Source: Phaeodactylibacter sp.
GTDB taxonomy: Bacteria; Bacteroidota; Bacteroidia; Chitinophagales; Saprospiraceae
Assembly: GCF_022763345.1 (NCBI RefSeq)
Contig: NZ_JALEGS010000017.1
Location: 1 to 64,000, forward strand
Direction: 5' to 3'
DNA length: 64,000 bases
Shown here: positions 55,229 through 62,388 of the stretch, in pieces
Position numbering within the stretch: the first letter of the stretch is position 1
Layout of the letters: every line of letters begins with the position of its first letter
Made by a program: the position numbers and the translations under genes
Notes under the pieces: model-generated
The model's input: only the letters and a program-made list of their open reading frames with translations
What the model was told of the DNA's origin: nothing
Databases searched by the model: none

Positions 55229-55735
55229 TTAATGCTCTACGCCCCCTTTGCCATGCACGTGGCCGTGCTCCACTTCTTCCTTGGTGGCCTCGCGCACCTC
55301 CTCAATACGGCCGGAGAAGTACAGGTCGACGCCCGCCATCGGGTGGTTAAAATTCATTTGTACCTGCTCTTCGCCCACTTCCATGACCGTACCCAGCAGC
55401 TGATTACCTTCGTTATCGCGCATGGGGATGACACGGCCCACCTGCAGCAGGTCTTCCGCCAGCTGTCCATCGACCACAAAGGCCTCCGTAGGCACAGGTG
55501 CAATCGCCTCCGGGTTGTAGTCGCCGTAGGCTTCCGCACTTGGGATGCCAAAAGCGAAGGTGTCGCCCTTTTCCATACCGGAAAGCTCCTGCTCGAACTT
55601 CGGGATCATAGCGCCTGTGCCGTACAGAAATACGAGGGGCTCACTTCCGAAGGTTTCTTCCACCAAATCGCCTTCCGCGCTCTTTTCCTGTAATTTATAA
55701 TGCAAGGTTACGACCTTGTGCTTGTCAATTTTCAT
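55229..55735 (-). CDS. slyD: FKBP-type peptidyl-prolyl isomerase (SlyD-like)
   Basis: A 168-residue SlyD-type chaperone/isomerase: FKBP half at HYKLQEKSAEGDLVEETFGS and LVFLYGTGAMIPKFEQELSG, the inserted chaperone flap at about 75-125, and VQMNFNHPMAGVDLYFSG completing the FKBP domain. The tail is short and has histidines (VEHGHVHGKGGVEH), possibly metal-binding as in the longer tail of Escherichia coli SlyD. It is cytoplasmic. It is followed at 3 bases by the BtuF-like gene; a joint role in metal handling is conceivable but unproven. Confidence 0.88.
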   Translation of the reverse strand: MKIDKHKVVTLHYKLQEKSAEGDLVEETFGSEPLVFLYGTGAMIPKFEQELSGMEKGDTFAFGIPSAEAYGDYNPEAIAPVPTEAFVVDGQLAEDLLQVGRVIPMRDNEGNQLLGTVMEVGEEQVQMNFNHPMAGVDLYFSGRIEEVREATKEEVEHGHVHGKGGVEH

Positions 55736-55864
55736 ATCAAAAACGAATAAATTAGGTAATTGCGGAAAGGTAATTAAATTATAGAAGCTTTTGAAAAACT
55801 AGGTGGGCTACCCCCGAAAAGTCTGTATTTTAGCTCCGATCATGCATTAAAGCGATAACCAACC

Positions 55865-56587
55865 ATGAATACGGATACCCCGAATGTGCGCAAAGAAGCC
55901 TATCAGCTGAGGCAGGCCTTTCAGTTTGATAAAGCCCGGGCCCTGCTGCAGGAAGCCCTGAGCACCGACCTGCCCCCTGCCGAGCGGTGGGCCCTGCATT
56001 ATGACCTTGGCAAAGTGCATCAGGACCAGTTTGATATGGAACAGGCCCTGCACCACTATCACAAGGCTATCAATGGATTGGAAGCCTCCGGGGAAGGTCC
56101 TTCCCTCTTCCTCGCCCGCCTGTACGGCGCCTGCGGGCTGATCCATCAGGATGAAGGCCGGGAGGAAGAGGCATTGGAGTGTCACCACCGGGCAGTGGTC
56201 CTGCTGCAGCAGCTCCCGGAAAACGAATCGGCGTTCTTCCTGGCCTCCAACCACAAATACCTCGGGGAACTGTATCAGGAACAGGAGGAGCTGCCAAAAT
56301 CCAGAGAACACTACCGGTCGGCCCTGCCCCTCCTGCAACAGCGCCTGGGCGAAGGCGAAGGCTTTCTCTACCTCGAAGCCGCCACCGTCGCCCTGCAGCT
56401 CGCTGCTGTGGAGCTGGAACTCTACCTGCAGGGCAAAGGCCGCACCACCGCCGCCGCTATCCGGCAACTGCTCACCGGCGCACAATTGTGGCTGGAGCAC
56501 CTCGATGCCGAAGACTCCATCGTGGAGCAGCGCACGGCGGACTTGCAGCGGCTGAGTTTTATGGTGGATAAGGTGGGGGAGGCTTAG
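55865..56587 (+). CDS. Tetratricopeptide-repeat protein
   Basis: A 240-residue protein of TPR-type helical pairs: WALHYDLGKVHQDQFDMEQA and GLIHQDEGREEEALECHHRA are clear repeat units, followed by SNHKYLGELYQEQEELPKSR and a more divergent C-terminus. It is cytoplasmic and has no enzymatic motif. It begins a run of five same-strand genes (DUF4240, HNH, DUF3883, GIY-YIG) with gaps of 5 to about 60 bases. It might be a scaffold, but the neighbours on its 5' side are housekeeping genes. Confidence 0.75.
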   Translation: MNTDTPNVRKEAYQLRQAFQFDKARALLQEALSTDLPPAERWALHYDLGKVHQDQFDMEQALHHYHKAINGLEASGEGPSLFLARLYGACGLIHQDEGREEEALECHHRAVVLLQQLPENESAFFLASNHKYLGELYQEQEELPKSREHYRSALPLLQQRLGEGEGFLYLEAATVALQLAAVELELYLQGKGRTTAAAIRQLLTGAQLWLEHLDAEDSIVEQRTADLQRLSFMVDKVGEA

Positions 56588-56646
56588 GTGGCGGGGCAAC
56601 TTGCAAAAAGGGCCGGATTTACCTAAATTACCCATTCATACCATTA

Positions 56647-57216
56647 ATGCTTATGAGCACTGCCGAACGCAAACTGCGCCTGACCAAAATACTCCTGGAA
56701 ACGGACGATGAAGCCACCCTGCAGGCGGTGGAGCACACCCTGGCTGAGCAACACGAGCGCCTGGCCCGGTACTGGGATGTGATCCACGCGCTCGACTGGT
56801 CGAAGGAAGGCGATGATGCAGCAGTCCTCGCTCCTGCCATAGCTCAGCTCAGCCAATTCCCGGAAGCCGACCTTCTCGACTTTTACGACTGGTTTGCCGG
56901 GCAACTCTACCACCTCGATGGGCGGGACTACGCCGAAGCCTCTGTGGCAGAGGACGAATCCCTGTCTGCCGACCTCTTTCTGTACGCCCGCTGCGCTGTG
57001 CTCGCCAACGGCCGTACCTTCTACGAGCGGGTCCGGGCCAACCCTGGCCTCTTCCCAAAGGACCTTTACTTCGATGCCCTGCTTCGCCTTCCCGAAGCGG
57101 CCTACGAACAGCGGGCCGGGCAGCCGCTGCCAAGAGCGCCGAACTATATTTATGAGACGGGGTTTAATGTGGAGGGGTGGGGAGATGAAGCGGTATCCGT
57201 GTCCAGATTGAACTGA
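56647..57216 (+). CDS. DUF4240-domain protein
   Basis: A 189-residue protein. DUF4240 features are RYWDVIHALDWSKEGDD, LLDFYDWFAGQLYHLDGRDY and FPKDLYFDALLRLPEAAYEQ, with SYET-type ending YIYETGFNVEGWGDEA. The family is widespread, often near toxin or defence genes, and has no proven activity. A second Met at codon 3 (56653) is a possible start. The stop lies 5 bases before the HNH gene, so the two are likely translated from one message. Confidence 0.7.
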   Translation: MLMSTAERKLRLTKILLETDDEATLQAVEHTLAEQHERLARYWDVIHALDWSKEGDDAAVLAPAIAQLSQFPEADLLDFYDWFAGQLYHLDGRDYAEASVAEDESLSADLFLYARCAVLANGRTFYERVRANPGLFPKDLYFDALLRLPEAAYEQRAGQPLPRAPNYIYETGFNVEGWGDEAVSVSRLN

Positions 57217-57221
57217 AACTA

Positions 57222-58121
57222 ATGCAAGACCTACTTGAAAAATTCCAGAGCCTCGGGCGCTACAAAGACAGCGCTCCGCACAAACCACTTCTGGTGCTGG
57301 CGCTCTTGGACTGGACGGAAACGCTGAAGCTGGAGGAGAACCGCATTCCGATCAATGGTGGGCTGTTTGAGCGCTTTGACTATTACTGGGACGAGTTGCA
57401 TGGCAATAAAGGCAGCAAACGAATACACTACCCACTGCTGTATTTGAAATCGGACGGGCTGGGATGGCAGGTCATTGTGAATGGCGGACAACTGTCTGAA
57501 GAAAAAAGTAAAACCTATCTGGAAAAGCAGGGAGCAACGGGGCACTTCTCCGAAGAAGTATGGAGCTTCCTTCAAAAGCAGGAGCACCGCGACCTGGTCC
57601 GGCTGGCTATCCTGGAAACGTACTTCCCGAAAAAGCAGGCAGTGATCTTCCCAAGTCATAAACCTTATTCTCTGGAAAGCTACGAGCTGGAATTCTTTGA
57701 AGAGCCCAAGGTCAAATACCAGAGTAAAATGGTTTATCAATCCGGATTTGTGCGTTCTTCCCTCTTCAAGATCCGGCTGCTCGGCTTGTATAAAAACACC
57801 TGTGCCATGTCCCGCATGCACGTTGACCCACCTAAAAGTCTGCTGCAAGCCTGCCATATCGAGCCGCACGCCGTAGCCGGCAATGACCGGGTGACGAATG
57901 GCATTGTGCTCTGCGCCAATCTGCACGCTGCATTTGATTACGGCTATGTGGGGATCAGCAAGGATTACCACATCATGGTGAATCACAAGCTGTTCGAAGA
58001 ATCAGCCAGCGACTACAGCTTGCAGCAATTGGAGGGTAAAAAGCTGTGGCTGCCGGAGGAGGAGCGGTTTTGGCCGGGTCAGGTGGGGTTGGGGTGGCAT
58101 AGGCGGATGTTTTTTTCTTGA
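57222..58121 (+). CDS. HNH endonuclease
   Basis: A 299-residue protein. The C-terminal HNH module is of the HNH_2 type: Cys194 (KNTCAMSRM), then QACHIEPHAVAGNDRVTNGI with His212 and Asn226, and LCANLHAAFDYGYVGIS with Cys231 and His235. The N-terminal 170 residues form a helical/beta domain common to this restriction-like family (HKPLLVLALLDWTETLKLEE, FERFDYYWDELHG). Similar architectures occur in type IV-like or stand-alone defence nucleases. The start lies 5 bases after the DUF4240 stop. Base composition is still similar to the upstream genes. Confidence 0.85.
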   Translation: MQDLLEKFQSLGRYKDSAPHKPLLVLALLDWTETLKLEENRIPINGGLFERFDYYWDELHGNKGSKRIHYPLLYLKSDGLGWQVIVNGGQLSEEKSKTYLEKQGATGHFSEEVWSFLQKQEHRDLVRLAILETYFPKKQAVIFPSHKPYSLESYELEFFEEPKVKYQSKMVYQSGFVRSSLFKIRLLGLYKNTCAMSRMHVDPPKSLLQACHIEPHAVAGNDRVTNGIVLCANLHAAFDYGYVGISKDYHIMVNHKLFEESASDYSLQQLEGKKLWLPEEERFWPGQVGLGWHRRMFFS

Positions 58122-58182
58122 GGTGTACGTTAATATACTGCAATAATATGCACCACCTTCAGATGCGGGAAACTAGCAATAG

Positions 58183-59019
58183 ATGAGCCGAAACTGGTCA
58201 GAATATGAAGTGAGGGAAATCGTCAAAGATTACTTTGATATGCTGTCGAAGGAAATCAGGCGGGTGCCGTACAAGAAGTCAGAGCACAGAAAGAGGCTAA
58301 AAAGAAGGCTCAACGGTAGGTCAGATGGCTCCGTAGAGTACAAACACCAGAATATCAGTGCAGTACTAAGAGCCTTAGATATGCCTTTCATCTCCGGCTA
58401 TAAGCCGATGTCAAATTTCCAGAAGATACTTGTGCAGGCAGTCGACGAATACTTGAAAAGCACAGAATACTGGAAAGAGGAATTTGAATATTTCACTACC
58501 GCGTCCATCGGTCATCCGCAACAGATTGATTTCGCCAAGTGGCTGGAGCCGATTCCACAGCTTATTCAGGCCAAAGAGCCCAAAGCAGAATACGTGCCCC
58601 GCATTGCAAAAGTTGATTACCTCGCTAAAGAACAAGCCAATAAGCTATTGGGTGACCGGGGGGAAGAACTAGTCCTGCAATATGAAAAGTGGAGGCTGAT
58701 CAAGGAAGATAAAGCCGGTTTGGCTGATTCCATCGAATGGATTTCTAAAGAACAAGGCGATGGCGCGGGTTTTGATATTCTTTCCAGAAACAAGAACGGC
58801 ACGGACCGATACATTGAGGTCAAAACAACTAAACTTGGGAAGTACACTCCGATCTACTTTAGCCGGAATGAGTTGAGGTACTCTCAAAAACACGAATCAA
58901 ATTACTATTTGTACAGAGTATTTGAATTCGATAAGCGTCCGAAGATGTTCAATTCGAGGGGAAGTCTGGATTCCATCTGTGATGTGGAGCCTTTGAGTTA
59001 TTTGGGGAGGTTTGGGTGA
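58183..59019 (+). CDS. DUF3883-domain protein (PD-(D/E)XK nuclease-like)
   Basis: A 278-residue protein. The C-terminal DUF3883 domain shows GDRGEELVLQYEKW with Glu161, GAGFDILS with Asp198 and IEVKTTKLGKYTPIYFSRNE with Glu212-x-Lys214, which fits a restriction-endonuclease fold. The N-terminal 95 residues (SEYEVREIVKDYFDMLSKEI) are helical and basic and could bind DNA. DUF3883 domains are common in phage-defence helicases and their partners. It lies 61 bases after the HNH gene and 55 before the GIY-YIG gene. The sequence is visibly AT-richer than the genes before 57 kb. Confidence 0.82.
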   Translation: MSRNWSEYEVREIVKDYFDMLSKEIRRVPYKKSEHRKRLKRRLNGRSDGSVEYKHQNISAVLRALDMPFISGYKPMSNFQKILVQAVDEYLKSTEYWKEEFEYFTTASIGHPQQIDFAKWLEPIPQLIQAKEPKAEYVPRIAKVDYLAKEQANKLLGDRGEELVLQYEKWRLIKEDKAGLADSIEWISKEQGDGAGFDILSRNKNGTDRYIEVKTTKLGKYTPIYFSRNELRYSQKHESNYYLYRVFEFDKRPKMFNSRGSLDSICDVEPLSYLGRFG

Positions 59020-59074
59020 AGGTTTCATCGCAGTAGTGGATTACATAAATTGACTGAATAAACCATACTTGTAA

Positions 59075-60136
59075 ATGAAGCTGAAATTTCTTGATGTGCG
59101 AAACTGCCATGGTCTATTGCCTCCCTCAAGTGGTCTTCCAGTGCTGCGGCGTTTAGATGAGTGCCTGAAAAAGATCAATCAAAATAGCGTCGGGGCAATT
59201 GATTTTCTAATTAAGCATAACACTAAAACAGTTAATAGCCCAGAAGCATCTAAAAGGCTTACCAATTCTCCTTTTGAGATTGCTCAGAATACTAATATTG
59301 AAAGAAGAGATATTCACACTCAGGCAATTCAACGGATTTGGCCTGGACCAGCTTATTTACATAGGATACAGGTCTATGAACATAATATAGTTTGGAAAAC
59401 TATAGTCCCCTTACAGTTTTTATTGAAGGGATGGGGAGATGCTAATAAGGGCTACCAAGGCTATATTCATACGATCACTCAAAACTTTGACAAGAAAACC
59501 GGTTTTACTCCATGGCATGATCATATTGATGGCACTTCGGATACCTATAATTACGTAGGGATAACTGGTCGCAATTGGCTGTTACGACTAAAAGAGCATA
59601 TTGGAGAGATACGTCGAGGAAGCCGTAAAAGCTTTCACAAAGCATGGAGAGAGAGCATGGGGCTGAAGAATGTCAACTTCTGTTCTCACCTATGGGAAGT
59701 TAATCAATCTTATGAAGAAGCTATGGATTGGGAGGAAGCTATCGTTGATAAATTTACTGATGACCCAAATGTCCTCAATATGATTCCTGGTGGATTTAAA
59801 GGGCTCAGATATTTACACAAACTCGGAATCACCAAAAAGGCAGCTCTTTCTTTAGAGGAAAGAGAAATAGCAATTGCAGAATATACCAGACAAAACCCTA
59901 ACAAAGGAATTCCTAATCCCTTTATTTCTCAATTATGGGAAGACGATGATTTTTATATTAAAGTTATTGAAGCGAGACCAAAATCGCTGACACGAGAACA
60001 GGTAGCGAAGATAAAAGAGCTACATGAATTAGGACGGTCTGTACCCGAGATTGTCAAAGATGTTGACGCACTCAACGAATCTCAGGTAAAAAGGGTTATC
60101 GACGGCAAAACATACCTACGCTATTTTAAAAAATAA
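59075..60136 (+). CDS. GIY-YIG nuclease with C-terminal HTH-like region
   Basis: A 353-residue protein with a single GIY-YIG domain at about 129-242: GYIHTIT stands for the GIY strand, YNYVGITGRNWLLRLKEH contains the YIG-equivalent Tyr160-Val-Gly and the probable catalytic Arg171, WEEAIVDKF supplies the acidic helix, and NVLNMIPGG holds the conserved Asn235. The remaining N-terminal 125 residues are unassigned. The C-terminal segment (LTREQVAKIKELHELGRSVP, then SQVKRVIDGKTYLRY) resembles the DNA-binding HTH of homing or resolvase-type enzymes. The gene is AT-rich and likely acquired. Restriction or defence function is inferred. Confidence 0.8.
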   Translation: MKLKFLDVRNCHGLLPPSSGLPVLRRLDECLKKINQNSVGAIDFLIKHNTKTVNSPEASKRLTNSPFEIAQNTNIERRDIHTQAIQRIWPGPAYLHRIQVYEHNIVWKTIVPLQFLLKGWGDANKGYQGYIHTITQNFDKKTGFTPWHDHIDGTSDTYNYVGITGRNWLLRLKEHIGEIRRGSRKSFHKAWRESMGLKNVNFCSHLWEVNQSYEEAMDWEEAIVDKFTDDPNVLNMIPGGFKGLRYLHKLGITKKAALSLEEREIAIAEYTRQNPNKGIPNPFISQLWEDDDFYIKVIEARPKSLTREQVAKIKELHELGRSVPEIVKDVDALNESQVKRVIDGKTYLRYFKK

Positions 60137-60540
60137 GTGATTTGGTTTATTTGAATACAAGTGCGTCTATTCCCATCCCCTAATCCAATCTACCGGAAAA
60201 ACCCAAAATCAGATGGCGATCAAATGAAGCCTCACTTAGGCAGTCAGCGCAGGTCCTTTTCGGAGCCTCCCCCTGCTGAAGGCAAGAGCCGATGGACCCA
60301 TCGAAAAGACAGAAGCGGGTGAGCGTTATAATCCATCAGGCGCATTGGATTTATTTGCAAATGCTTAGGCGCGGTGCAGGGATGTTTGCGATGAAGCTGC
60401 ATTCATGGTCAATTGAGGGCCGAATGCACACGCTCGTAGCCTCAAAAAGGGAGAAATCCGGAATTTTAACAGCCCATCGATAGTTATGAAAGAGGTTCTG
60501 ATTATTTTAGCATGATGTGTCATTAAACCCCTATTAACCT
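60137..60540. other. Non-coding gap before the toxin-immunity pair
   Basis: These 404 bases hold no supported gene. A 63-codon frame at 60292-60483 has no recognisable features. Composition changes at about 60.2 kb from AT-rich to more balanced and back at 60.5 kb, as in a patchwork of inserted fragments. Confidence 0.5.
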
Positions 60541-61026
60541 ATGGAACTGATTCTAAACAGAAAAGGCGTTGCTGTCAAACCTTTACTATTTACTTTATTG
60601 TTGGTTACTGCTTTCTGGTTGCTGAAAACAGCCTTCAGCCAGGTCTCCACCGGTAGTATGATCTTATCAATGACTACTTTGGAAACCGTTGAGCAAATCC
60701 TTGAACAAGTTAAAGAAGAAAATAGTGAGACTTCGAGTAGAGGAAGCGGGAAAAAGAAACCAAGCATCAAGGAGGAAATTGAACATGCTAAAGGCCGATT
60801 ATCGAAAAGTGAATACAAAGCAGCGAAATCCAATTACAAAAGAATGGTGGAGCATGTAGATAAGCTTGAAAAATACAAGCAAAACCCACTCAAATATGAT
60901 AATTTGGGATTGCTGAAAAATGCTCCCAGCGAGCAGGTGAAACAAAAGATCATAGAATCGAGGATCGCGCATTTAGAAAAGGAGATTCAGACGTTCTATA
61001 CCAACATCATAAAAATAATCAACTGA
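60541..61026 (+). CDS. Small exported toxin-like protein (polymorphic-toxin C-terminal domain, Ntox28-like)
   Basis: A 161-residue protein with a hydrophobic N-terminal export or anchor segment (PLLFTLLLVTAFWLLKTAFS). A Ser/Lys linker near 60-80 leads to a helical domain: EYKAAKSNYKRMVEHVDKLE, KYKQNPLKYDNLGLLKNAPS and KIIESRIAHLEKEIQTFYTN. The pattern YKxNPxxxDNxGxLKxAP with RIxHLExEI resembles the C-terminal toxin domains of Rhs-type polymorphic toxins, most like the predicted RNase class Ntox28 (from memory). A normal delivery domain is missing, so it is a minimal or orphan module. The immunity-like gene starts 1 base after its stop. Function is inferred. Confidence 0.55.
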   Translation: MELILNRKGVAVKPLLFTLLLVTAFWLLKTAFSQVSTGSMILSMTTLETVEQILEQVKEENSETSSRGSGKKKPSIKEEIEHAKGRLSKSEYKAAKSNYKRMVEHVDKLEKYKQNPLKYDNLGLLKNAPSEQVKQKIIESRIAHLEKEIQTFYTNIIKIIN

Positions 61027-61027
61027 A

Positions 61028-61324
61028 ATGGGCTTGCGAATCGACATCAATGAAGTAGAAAAAGCGCTACAAAATTTATTGGCCGAACTGCGTAACCAGA
61101 AAGGTGATGTGATTGAAATGGAGCCTGTAGACTATTACTGGTCGATTGACAGAGATGAATTGTATAACCCCTACAACGACCCCACACATTTGACTTTAGG
61201 GCAGTTGACAGATGACCTGGAGGAAGTAAAAAAACTAGCGGATAGTGGAGCAGCGCCGGTTGCTCAGGACCTGGTCAAAATAAGTTCCATTTTGGCTGCT
61301 CTTGGACATAAGACGGTATGGTGA
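61028..61324 (+). CDS. Probable immunity protein to the adjacent toxin-like gene
   Basis: A 98-residue acidic cytoplasmic protein: IDINEVEKALQNLLAELRNQ, then KGDVIEMEPVDYYWSIDRDE and DPTHLTLGQLTDDLEEVKKL. It has no signal peptide, as expected for an immunity protein that acts inside the cell. It begins one base after the toxin stop, and a second broken copy lies at 62.1-62.4 kb. Isolated immunity copies are typical of polymorphic toxin loci. No named immunity family is recognised, so the role rests on context. Confidence 0.6.
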   Translation: MGLRIDINEVEKALQNLLAELRNQKGDVIEMEPVDYYWSIDRDELYNPYNDPTHLTLGQLTDDLEEVKKLADSGAAPVAQDLVKISSILAALGHKTVW

Positions 61325-61693
61325 GGTGACTCCCACCTTCAGTCCGGTATACAGTCCCCACATACCATTCTCCCAACATTCCAAAAAATAAAAGCTATAC
61401 CGACGACGAAGCAGTTCGGGACCAAACATGACTTCGTGCCTGTCCGTGTCCCGTCGTCAGAGGCTTTGGCCGCCGGTGGCCATGCTTAGGCAGGCGGGTC
61501 GGCATACCTGTGCCGATAACTATCGGTATATTCGTGCGTCGGGTGAACGCCCAAACCGCTCTGTTCCGAGCATAACTGACTACTACGAAATCAGGAGAAT
61601 ACGCATAGAAACATTTTGGGGTGATGATGCTTTTTCGAGCTTGCCTCTTTAGGTCAAAAGCCATAAATTTATTTGTCACTTTAAATTTCTCCA
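61325..61693. other. Non-coding patchwork region with a small hairpin
   Basis: No supported gene is found in these 369 bases. A GC-rich stretch at about 61430-61560 contains gccgataactatcggta, with arms ccgata/tatcgg, and differs clearly from the AT-rich flanks. It looks like a fragment of a dispersed repeat or insertion element, but I cannot name it. Confidence 0.45.
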
Positions 61694-61753
61694 AATGCCA
61701 GATTTTGAATGGGATGAGAAGAAGAGTGAATCCGGCAAAAAGAAGCATGAGTA
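61694..61753 (+). pseudogene. BrnT-like toxin remnant
   Basis: A 19-codon frame reading MPDFEWDEKKSESGKKKHE and then a stop. It resembles the N-terminus of BrnT toxins (FEWDExKxxxNxxKHG), where the next residues would form the rest of the RNase. It overlaps the start of the next gene by 7 bases. The similarity covers only about 15 residues, so chance cannot be excluded. Confidence 0.35.
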
Positions 61754-62123
61754 ATCAAATATCAGCAAAAGAAGCGCTTCGGTTGATTTCTACAGGCCAG
61801 TTTTCCTCCCAAATGGAGGTGACGTTTGAAGGCGTAGATGGAGTTGAGGCGCTGGATGCAGTGGTCTTGGGAGAAGCCGGTGTAGACGTTCCTGAACATT
61901 TGATATTTTATGACGACTCCACAATAGTAGATGATGAAGCATTTGATGGGCCCTGGAAAAAATTGATTTTGATATAGAAGAAGAAGCCAGGTATTTGCAG
62001 ATAGAGATGAAACTAGATCCGGAAATAAGAAACTGGATAAATTCAAATCGAATTGATGTAAATTCACTGGTTAAAAAGCTAATAGAAGACGCCTATCGCA
62101 CGGCAAAGTTGGTACAAAAATAA
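61747..62123 (+). pseudogene. Frameshifted gene of unknown function
   Basis: The first 76 codons from ATG 61747 (SNQISAKEALRLISTGQFSS and later VPEHLIFYDDSTIVDDEAFD) end at a stop at 61977. After the A6 run at 61957-61962, the next frame continues without a break as IDFDIEEEARYLQIEMKLDP and NSLVKKLIEDAYRTAKLVQK to the stop at 62121-62123. Restoring one A gives a single protein of about 125 residues. Its C-terminus resembles the helical part of small antitoxins, but no family is assigned. A sequencing error in the A run cannot be excluded. Confidence 0.6.
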
Positions 62124-62128
62124 AGTCC

Positions 62129-62388
62129 GCTTGCGAATCGACCTCAACGAAGTGGAAAAAGCGCTACAAAACTTATTAGCCGAACGGCGTAAGCATAAAG
62201 GCGATGTGATTGAAATGGAGCCTGTAGACTACTACTACTGGGCCATTGACAGAGAGGAACTGTTCAATCTCTACAACGATCCCACACATTTGATTTTAGG
62301 CAGTTGACAGATGATCTATAGGAAATAAAGAGGATAGCGAATAGAGGGGCAGAGCCTGTTGGAAGAACTATTGAAAAAGCTAGATTAC
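62129..62388 (+). pseudogene. Decayed second copy of the immunity-like gene
   Basis: Starting at gcttgcgaatcgacctcaac, the sequence follows the gene at 61028-61324 nearly base for base through gtgattgaaatggagcctgt and cccacacatttgattttagg. The copy lacks the ATG, has a 3-base insertion (tac) near the tyrosines, and has lost one G in ttagggcag, which shifts the frame before a stop. Similarity fades beyond 62330. It is a dead duplicate, or the remnant of a related immunity gene. Confidence 0.8.

Noticed and set aside
60292..60483. Possible 63-codon gene between the GIY-YIG and toxin-like genes
   Set aside because: No family features, start site or conserved motif; likely chance frame in a patchwork region.
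61395..61748. Minus-strand frame of 117 codons near the BrnT remnant
   Set aside because: Composition is biased by the GC-rich patch, it crosses other sequence blocks, and it has no recognisable domain.
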